Origin: Otatea glauca
Taxonomy: Eukaryota > Streptophyta > Magnoliopsida > Poales > Poaceae
Direction: 5' to 3'
NCBI GenBank assembly: GCA_036346275.1
Contig: CM070725.1
Coordinates: 387,001 to 451,000, forward strand
Length of the DNA stretch: 64,000 nucleotides
Below the pieces are notes generated by a model, which saw only the letters and a list, made by a program, of their open reading frames with translations, was not told the origin of the DNA and ran no database searches. Every line of letters begins with the position of its first letter. Position 1 is the first letter of the stretch. Made by a program: the position numbers and the translations under genes. Positions 56,851 through 64,000 of the stretch are shown here, one piece after another.

Positions 56851-58319
56851 TGCTGGTCAGCATAGTGTATATCTTTCTGTTGAGATGGATATGTGTTGTT
56901 GGACATTGCTATGTGATGTGGTTTCCTTGTCTATGATGGTTGCAGGACTTTGGAGCTAGGTCATGGTGAGGCGCGGGATCGGGACTAGGTGGGAGAGCCG
57001 AGGTCCGGATGATCAAGGTGTCGCCAAAGATGACCGAGGCCGTGGAGTAGCCGCAAGCCGAGAAGACAAAAGAATGGATGAGATGCTAACTTGGAGCTGC
57101 TCGATCAAGGACGACCGTTGGATCGCGGTCGGGAAGATAGAGTAGCGGGTCAAGTTAGTGAGTTGAAAAGCGTGCAAAACCCGTTGGGTTGTTGGGTTTG
57201 GGTGAGCCCATGCATAGCTTTGTGAGTGGGTAAAATCTCACCCTTGATGGAGTGCTCTAGGGTTTAGAGGCTCATCCAAGGGTGGTAGGTGTTCCAAGCC
57301 CGCTATGAATAGACAGGAGAGGGTGTCTCCTTGGGGTGAGCGGTGAGGAAAGTCTACGTGAGTAGTTGAGAGTTGTTGAGAGTGGCGATGTAAGGATCAA
57401 ACTCTGGCTCTTGGATGTTGGCTTAGGATTGAAGCAGACATCCAAAGGTGGAATTGATCCTGTGTCACTATAAATAGAGGGTAGGGCAGCCTCCCTCTTT
57501 GAAGGTTTTGAAGGTTCCGAGGTTTTTTGCCGATCGTTTGAGTTTTGCCCACTTTGTTGTGAGGCTTTGTAAACCTCCTTCCGAAATGAAATGTTCTTCA
57601 CTTATATTCTTGTTTCATTTCTCTTACGTATTTACATTACGCACTTAAATTACATTATCTAAATTCGCATTTACTTACTTGCAATTTACTTTACGTAATT
57701 TGGATTTGCCTCATCTCCTTCTACATGCTTTTGAGTCCTTTTTGAAATTCATGATTGATGAACTCTTCTCTGGATTCGGTGCTTTCAATCATTTAGGCAA
57801 TCCTTGCGTTCTTGTTGCAAGTTGTAAATCTGTGTTCTTAAAGTGCGTAAGCGTGTGACTTGCGATTCGTTAGTCTTGATTGGCTTCGGTTCTTATTGCC
57901 AAGGATGAAAGATTCTGGATGAATCTTCTATAGATCATATCCCAATCATCTAGGCAATCTACAACCTCTTCTATTCAGTTTTGGAAGAAACCAATTTACG
58001 TGCCTAGTTTTCGATAGTGTTTCTATCTGCTTGAAGGGTTATTTCTTCGTGTACTTACTTGCTGTGATTTGTGGAGAGTTATCCAAGGATATTCGACCAT
58101 CAACTCCCACCGACAAGTTAGGGTGAAATCGTGTTCGTGACTCTGTTTTTGGTGTTGCATTTGTTAAAGCGAAAAGGACGGAACCTTGGTATCAATTCCT
58201 TCGATTGATGGTGAAATAGGTTCCCGACATCCTTAGGGAGGTGCACACCAAGTTTCACTGCTTTTGGATCACGATCAAAAGTTACATCGATTTGCATTTT
58301 TAAGATCGTGTTGATTTTC

Positions 58320-58545
58320 TTGCTCATCCGACCGAGTCTCGTTCATCCGACCTCGCAGGTCGGGCGTCTTTATTCATCCGACCTCCGCAGTCGGGCGTCG
58401 ATCGCTCACCGAACACTATTCACCGAGTATCGTTCATCCGACCGCTTGGTCGGGAGTACTATTCATCCGACCGATCTTTGGTGGGAGTATCGCTCATCCG
58501 ACCTCTGTAGGTCGGGGTACTGCTCATCCGATCAGAGATACCCGA
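58320..58545 (+). repeat. CATCCGACC...GGTCGGG dyad array in the LTR
   Basis: Seven copies of a TCATCCGAYC phrase about 25-60 bp apart, most followed by GGTCGGG or GTCGGG so that each half-site pair is an inverted repeat. It lies about 110 bases before the LTR end. Confidence 0.8.
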
Positions 58546-58656
58546 CCGGTGCGGTTTCTTTCGGTCTTTTGGTGGTTTGAATTCTAGGGGAAAGTTTATT
58601 GAAAAATTTTATTTGGCTCCTATTCACCCCCTCTAGTCGCTTTTTCGATCTTTCAA

Positions 58657-58671
58657 TTGGTATCGAGCCGG
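58657..58671 (+). other. Primer binding site, variant
   Basis: TTGGTATCGAGCCGG lies one base after the LTR. It resembles the tRNA-Met site (TGGTATCAGAGCC) with a missing A, and is seen in SIRE-type elements. Confidence 0.7.
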
Positions 58672-58707
58672 TTCGCTCTTTCTAGATCTTGACCGGTCTC
58701 AAGAGCC

Positions 58708-61200
58708 ATGACGATGGACAAGTATTCCACCAAGCCTCCTATTTTCTCCGGAGTTGATTTTTCTTTTGGAAATCTCGGATGGAGTCGTACATCACGCCTG
58801 TGGCTTCGATATGGCGAAGGTGAAGCTCCGTATGAGGTTCCTGGCGATGAGAACGCCACTGGCAATATGGTGACGTTGAGGCGAATGCTAAGGCAAGGAA
58901 CATCCTCATACTGAGGTCTTAGCCGCAGATGAGTATGACAGATTTCTCACCTTCGTTTCGCTCATGAGATTTGGGTGACCCTCGATGCTTACCATGAGGG
59001 CACTACCCAAATCAAGACGGTTCGACAGACCAATTCAAGCGTGAGTTCAACAAGTTTGAACAAAGACGGTGAGAGTCTTGACGAGTGCTTTGGTCGGTTT
59101 ACAAAGATTCGAGCGACCTCCGAGCGATCGGTTGCATATACCTCGACTCGGATAATGCTCGACATTTCTTGACCGCACTCGATCTTCGTGTTTGGGAAAT
59201 GAAAGTGACCACCATCAAGGACACCACCGACTGTCGACCTTGACTCTTGACGGGCTTTATTCCGCCTCAAGACTCATGAGATCGACGTCGTCTCGCGGAA
59301 GACGAAGTCTCGATCGATGGCTTTGGTCACCGATCCCATTGGATCATCTCTTTCGATTCTTCATTGGTTTCTCTCTCTCATGCATGCGAGCTAAGCGATG
59401 ACCAATCGAAAAAATTTCAGAAAATGAGCTTGCTCTTCTTTCTCGCAAATTTTCATATGCATACAAGAGAGTGAGAGAGAGAAGAGAGGTGGGATGATCA
59501 CTGTTTGAGTGTGGTGGCCCCAACCACATTCGAGCAAACCGTCCTAAAATTTGGAGAAGGGCAAAACGAACAAAGCGGTTCGGGCAAGAATGACTACACC
59601 GATAAGAACCGCAACAAGAAGCCTCCGTTCGCGAGCGGTAGCGTGAAAAGAAGTACCGCAACTTCTCTAAGAACAAGAAGCTCTTCCACCGCGTCCTCGC
59701 CCGGCTTGACGACATCAACCTCTCCGACACGGAGACATGGAGCGACAGGCGAGGATGATCCGCAAGAGAAGAAGGGCGGCGATGACTTCTCGGCATGTGC
59801 TTCATGGCCGACGCCAGCCACAGAGCGACTCCGAAATTTGTCAAATGACTCGGACGAGGTACCCACCTACGACGAATTAAATGCCTTACGTAAATTAGGC
59901 AAGTTTCATGCTAAGGCTAGGTCGAGGTGTTACGAGTTAGAAAAGGAAGTAGGTACCTTGACTCGGAGTTAGCTTCACTTAGATCTTCTCCTCTCGAGTC
60001 ACCGATGGTGTGTTCTCTGTGATGTTTGTTCTTGTGGAGTTGGAGAACCTAAGGACCATACATGATAGTGTGCTTCTTGAACTTGATGGTCTTAGGAGGA
60101 AGAATGCTAGCACTAGTTCTATTGATGATATTCTGTTGAGGCTAGTTTTCTTCATACTCACTCTACTCCTTCTTGTGCTAATTGCCCTAAATTGCTTGTT
60201 GAAATTGATGCCATGAGCACTCACCTTAAGAAGCTTTCTTCTAGAAATGATGAACTTGAATTGCATGCTTCTAAGGATCCAATACCATGTGAGGGTCAGA
60301 AGCAACTAAAACTTGACAATAATGCTTTAAATGTCAAGTGTGCTAAACTTGCTAAGGACTTACTAGATAAGTCACAAGAAAGTTGTTTGCGATGTTCTGT
60401 GATTGAGGGGGACTTGGATAAAATCCATATTGAGCTTAGGAAGAAATTAGAAGACCAAGCCCATAGAATTAGAAATGCATCTTGCGTTTCTTGTGAGGCC
60501 CTCAAGATTGAGGCCGTCTTTGAGGAGAAAATGCACGTCTTGAGAGAGCTCATCTTTCGGTTCTTCTTCTTGTTCTTCCCCCGCTCTTCTTGTGCTTCTT
60601 TCTTTCGAGATTGCCAGATCTTATGAGCACTCTCGAGAAGTTTGTAGGAGGCAAGAAGAAGCTCAATCTTATTCTAGACCAATCCAAGATTAGTAGATTC
60701 AATCAAGGTCTAGGATTTGATCCCTTGAGCACGCCGCGCATCCTCCCACCATTGTCGCGGCTTCAGAGTGGTGAGATTGTGGTAGCTCCTGAGTGAGCAC
60801 CACCGTGTTTAGGTCTCACTGGGTTGTCCATAGGACTTGACCGTAAGGGTGTTACCCCCTGCTTCTTACATCTCTAGCAAGGCGGCACACATGCACCTTA
60901 CGTAAGAAGGATGGTCACCTAGTAGATTTACGCTTCAGCGCGCCAAGATCACTCGGGCGTGAGCGTGTTGTCGCTCTTAGGGTATTCGTGGTCATCCCGG
61001 ACTGAGTGCTCCTAAGACACACTGCCGCTTCTAGGCAGTTAGAGAGTCGCCTGTTTTTGGGGCGCCCGGGACTCGGTTTTCATCTTTGGTTCTTGAGTTT
61101 TAGTCTTGGAGCTGTTCAGAGTCGATCTTTCCGCCGTCCTCTTGATATTCCTCGTTCTTCCCATCGAGGTAGATATCGGTGGCGTGAGGTGTTTTCTCGG
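58708..61200 (+). pseudogene. Gag of the SIRE/Maximus-like element
   Basis: The ATG at 58708 gives MTMDKYSTKPPIFSGVDFSF, a typical copia Gag start. Pieces follow in several frames: TLDAYHEGTTQIK, FNKDGESLDECFGRF-like sequence (59070), then DEVPTYDELNALRKLGKFHAKARSR. A long coiled-coil stretch comes next (LENLRTIHDSVLLELDGLR, CAKLAKDLLDKSQESC). The coiled coil is usual in SIRE/Maximus Gag. More than five frame breaks were counted, and the zinc knuckle was not located with certainty. Confidence 0.75.
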
Positions 61201-61364
61201 TAGGAGATCCAGCAGCCTTCTTTGGGATGGTCGGCTTTTGCACCACGGCATGCCAACCCGGCCACTCATAGATCATCTACTAGAGTTGCTACCGATCTTG
61301 TTAAGTCTAAGCGTCGAGAGACACTCGAGTCCGTCTTCTTCGTGGATCGCACTGAGAGCGTCGT

Positions 61365-62930
61365 GTGGTTCAAGATTGGGTTCCCAAGTCTTCACTCTAC
61401 CCCAAGATCGAGTCATCTTTTCTCTTGTGTCTTGATCAGGTTGGTCGGATGGGGAAGGGAGATGTTTGGATTGTTGACTCCGGTTGTTCTCGTCATATGA
61501 CCGGAGATTCTCGATGGTTCTCTTCCCTAGTCCGAGCCCCCGGTGATGAGTTAATCACTTTTGGGGATGCATCTTCAGGTAGAGTCATTGCTAAAGGTAC
61601 CATCTGCATTAACCAAAATTTCATTCTTAAAGATGTTGCCTTAGTAAGTAAGCTGCAATACAATCTGCTCTCTGTTTCTCAGCTTATCGATGACTCTTTC
61701 GATGTAAGCTTCAAGAGTAATGCCTGTAGAATCATTGATTCATTAGGAGGGTTAGTTTGCGGGATTTCTAGATTTGGGAGAGTCTTTCGTGCTGATTTTT
61801 CTGCTTCTTCGGGAGACCCTCTTCGATGTTTGATTGCTTCTGAGTCCCGTGATCTCTCCTTCTGGCATAGGAGACTTGGTCACATTGGTTTTGATCATTT
61901 GACCCGAGTTAGCAGCCACGATCTCATTCGGGGTTTGCCCAAACTCAAGATGGTCAAAGACTTAGTTTGCTCTCCTTGCCGACATGGCAAGATGGTTACT
62001 GCTTCTCATCCTCCATCCACCGTAGTGATGGTGATGCACCAGATGCTTTTACATATGGACTTTGTTGGTCCGGCTAGAGTGCATCGGCAGGAGGGAAGTG
62101 GTATGTTCTTGTCATCGTTGATGATTTTTCTAGATACTCTTGGGTATTTTTCATGGCCTCAAAGGATGAGACTTTTCTCACTTGGGTGCGGTCAAGAGGT
62201 TGTCTATTGAGCTCCTGTGTGCATTACGAGCTATTCGCAGTGATAATGGCACGGAGTTCAAGAATTCCTACTTTGAGAGTTTTGTGTGGAGTCCGGTTTA
62301 GAGCATCAGTTCTCTTCTCCCACGCCTCGGCAAAATGGCGAGTGGAAAGGAAGAACAGACCACGTTGAGATGGCGGGACGATGCTAGATGAGTCTGAGAC
62401 TCTAGGAAGTTTTGGGCTGAGGCTATAGCTACTGCTTGCCATGTTTCTAATCGCGTGTTTTTGAGAGCACATTTGCATCGCACTTCTTATGAGTTGAGGT
62501 ATGGGCGAAAGCCCAGTGTGTCTCATTTTCGCGTTTTCGGTTGCAAGTGTTTTATCTTGAAGTCTAGTAACCTAGATAAGTTTGAGTCTCGCTCTTCTGA
62601 TGGCATCTTTCTAGGTTACTCGTCTTCTTCTCGTAGCTATAGGGTCTGGAGTGTTGATGCGCATAGGATCATAGAGACCTGTGATGTGACCTTTGATGAG
62701 GCTAGCCCAGGAGCTAGACCTGATGTTTCAGGCTCTTCTTCTTCCTCCAAGACCATTTTTGTAGAGGATGAGGATGATGGAGATGATGGTGTTCCACCTG
62801 ATCCAGTCCCCTCTACACCTGAGGTGCCTCCTGTTTCCATTTCTGCACCTCAGGGAGACCAGCCTTTGTCTTCTGGCTCTCCTTCAGCGAGTGGCTCTGT
62901 TCCTATCTCTTCATTCAAGAGGTAGATGCC
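61365..62930 (+). pseudogene. Protease and integrase of the SIRE/Maximus-like element
   Basis: WIVDSGCSRHMTGD (about 61470) is the copia protease site. Next come LLSVSQLIDD and FWHRRLGHIGFDHL, the GAG-pre-integrase/zinc region with H-x-C-C ligands (VCSPCRHGKM). The catalytic core starts LLHMDFVGPARV, then the frame is lost at about 62090-62130. SIRSDNGTEF-like sequence at 62230 is in another frame. The C-terminal block SYELRYGRKPSVSHFRVFGC is at 62485. A serine-rich linker ends at 62923. Confidence 0.8.
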
Positions 62931-64000
62931 ATACGCTCCTGGACCTCCCGTCATATTCAGAGACGTCATCCTTTTGATCAGATGATTGGCGATTTGTTCG
63001 AGCGTGTCACTCGCTCAAGAACGGGTCTGTCCTCCTTCTGTCTTCACTCTGCCTTTGTTGCCTCCTTTGAGCCGAAGGATATTTCTCATGCATTATCCGA
63101 TGAGTCGTGGATTAATGCTATGCATGAGGAACTTGAGAACTTTGAGAGGAACAAAGTCTGGCAGCTTGTAGAGCGCCCATCTGGTCATAATGTCATTGGG
63201 ACCAAGTGGGTGTTCAAAAACAAGCAGAGTGAGGATGGGGTTGTCATTCGCAACAAGGCTAGGCTAGTTGCACAGGGCTTTTCTCAGGTTGAGGGTCTTG
63301 ACTTTGAGGAGACCTTTGCCCTCGTAGCTAGGCTAGAGGCTATTAGGATCCCGCTTGCATTTTTCGCATCCGGGGCTTCAAGCTCTATCAAATGGATGTC
63401 AAGAGTGCATTTCTCAATGGCTATATTGAGGAAGAGGTTTATGTCAAACAACCTCCGTGATTTGAGAACCCCAAGTTTCGAGTCATGTTTTCAAGCTTTC
63501 CAAAGCTCAGATGGACTCAAGCAGGCCCCAGTATGGTATGAGAGGCTCAAGTCTTACCTTCTCACCATGACTTTAAAATGGGCATAGTAGACAAAACTCT
63601 GCTCATCGACACCATGAGTCTCATTTTCTTCTTGTCCGCATTTATGTGGACGATATCATTTTTGGTGGATCCTCTCATTCTCTTGTCTCTCGGTTTTACG
63701 ATGTGATGAGTCTGAGTTTGAGATGAGTATGATGGGCGAGTTGAGCTACTTTCTTGGCTTCCAAATCAAGCGGACTCGGGAGGGTACTTTCTTGCATCAA
63801 GGTAAATATACCGTGACCTCCGAGGCGCTTCGACATGTCGATGGGAAGCCGGTGATGACTCCTATGGCCACCTCGCTTGTTCTCGAGCCCGATGAGGATG
63901 GTGAGCCTGCGATCAAAAGGAGTTTCGAGTATGATCGGCTCCCTCTTGTACCTCACCGCTTCGAGGCGGACATACATTTATTTGTGTGTGTCATGCGCTC
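62931..64000 (+). pseudogene. Reverse transcriptase of the SIRE/Maximus-like element, partial
   Basis: WINAMHEELENFERNKVW, IGTKWVFKNKQSEDG and KARLVAQGFSQVEGLDFEE mark the N-terminal part. DVKSAFLNG and LKQAPVWYERLKSYL follow in changed frames. The catalytic YVDD is intact at 63643-63654, then SELSYFLGFQIK-like sequence. The window ends before RNase H. Confidence 0.85.

Larger units (their letters stand above)
56390..58655 (+). repeat. 5' LTR of the SIRE/Maximus-like element
   Basis: TGAAGGATTATGTGG...GATCTTTCA, ending just before ATTGGTATCGAGCC. It has repeat arrays near both ends (56519-56850 and 58320-58545). The solo LTR at 50404-52540 is a relative. Confidence 0.82.
56390..64000 (+). 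mobile_element. SIRE/Maximus-like Ty1-copia element, cut by the window edge
   Basis: A 2.3-kb 5' LTR, a primer site, a long Gag with a coiled-coil tail, protease, integrase and reverse transcriptase with YVDD, all on the plus strand. The 3' part and 3' LTR lie beyond 64000. Integrase before reverse transcriptase gives Ty1-copia. The large LTR, variant primer site and long coiled-coil Gag fit the SIRE/Maximus lineage. Many frame breaks show it is defective. The element start could be two bases earlier (TGTGAAGG). Confidence 0.85.

Noticed and set aside
56399..56959. 186-codon ORF with WSDHGWSGWRPVVRP-like repeats
   Set aside because: Translation of the 34-bp LTR repeat. The unit is not a multiple of three and no start context or homologue is recognised.

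Overview
This is nuclear DNA from a flowering plant, almost certainly a grass (Poaceae). The evidence is: host coding exons with strongly G/C-biased third positions set in AT-rich DNA; nested Ty3-gypsy and Ty1-copia retrotransposons with tRNA-Met-type primer sites; Tourist-like and hAT-type non-autonomous transposons; and plant-only protein families (OVATE, NDR1/HIN1-like, GIR-type repressor, RNA polymerase IV/V largest subunit). No operons, CRISPR arrays, rRNA or tRNA genes were seen. The species cannot be named from sequence alone. I found no new multi-gene system. The value of the window lies in a few host genes and a very legible record of transposon insertions.

Host genes. Three apparently intact genes are present: a 75-codon GIR1/GIR2-like zinc-ribbon repressor (4918-5145, +), an OVATE family protein (18813-19691, +) and an NDR1/HIN1-like LEA_2 membrane protein (39071-39736, -). 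Two broken host fragments were recognised: a Pol IV/V largest-subunit (NRPD1-like) piece with a duplicated exon (24718-25600, -), and a weaker major-sperm-protein (VAP-type) domain fragment (about 5736-6383, +). The genes look unrelated to one another and are about 14-20 kb apart.

Layout. 1-1815 is intergenic. 1816-4649 is a small non-autonomous copia element (duplication ACTTC) ending 268 bp upstream of the GIR-like gene. 9872-16523 is a decayed gypsy chromovirus (duplication CCCGT) holding the 5' half of a second, unrelated gypsy element. The OVATE gene follows. 21934-24267 is a hAT-type element with a second hAT-type element inside it. Next come the NRPD1 fragment carrying a 134-bp hAT MITE and an AT-rich degenerate repeat array. 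28004-38028 is a second chromovirus (duplication GCTAG); an antisense copia element (28813-33625, duplication GTCTT) sits in its gag and a Tourist-like MITE sits in its 5' LTR. A composite hAT-like repeat and the NHL gene follow. 40301-44272 is an antisense gag-only gypsy element, then a long LTR-like segment to about 47118 and a pair of foldback repeats to about 47822. 50404-52540 is a probable solo LTR of a SIRE/Maximus-like copia family. 53931-55081 is a third large hAT-type element. From 56390 to the right edge lies the 5' LTR, gag and most of pol of a decayed SIRE/Maximus-like copia element that runs off the window.

Relations. Most boundaries rest on exact 5-bp (LTR element), 8-bp (hAT) or 3-bp (Tourist) target duplications read directly from the sequence, so the nesting order can be stated: outer chromovirus, then copia and MITE inside it; outer hAT, then inner hAT. 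All retroelement coding regions carry stops, frameshifts or deletions. Any further activity would need proteins supplied by other copies. Superfamily names come from recognised protein motifs and termini; no database search was possible.
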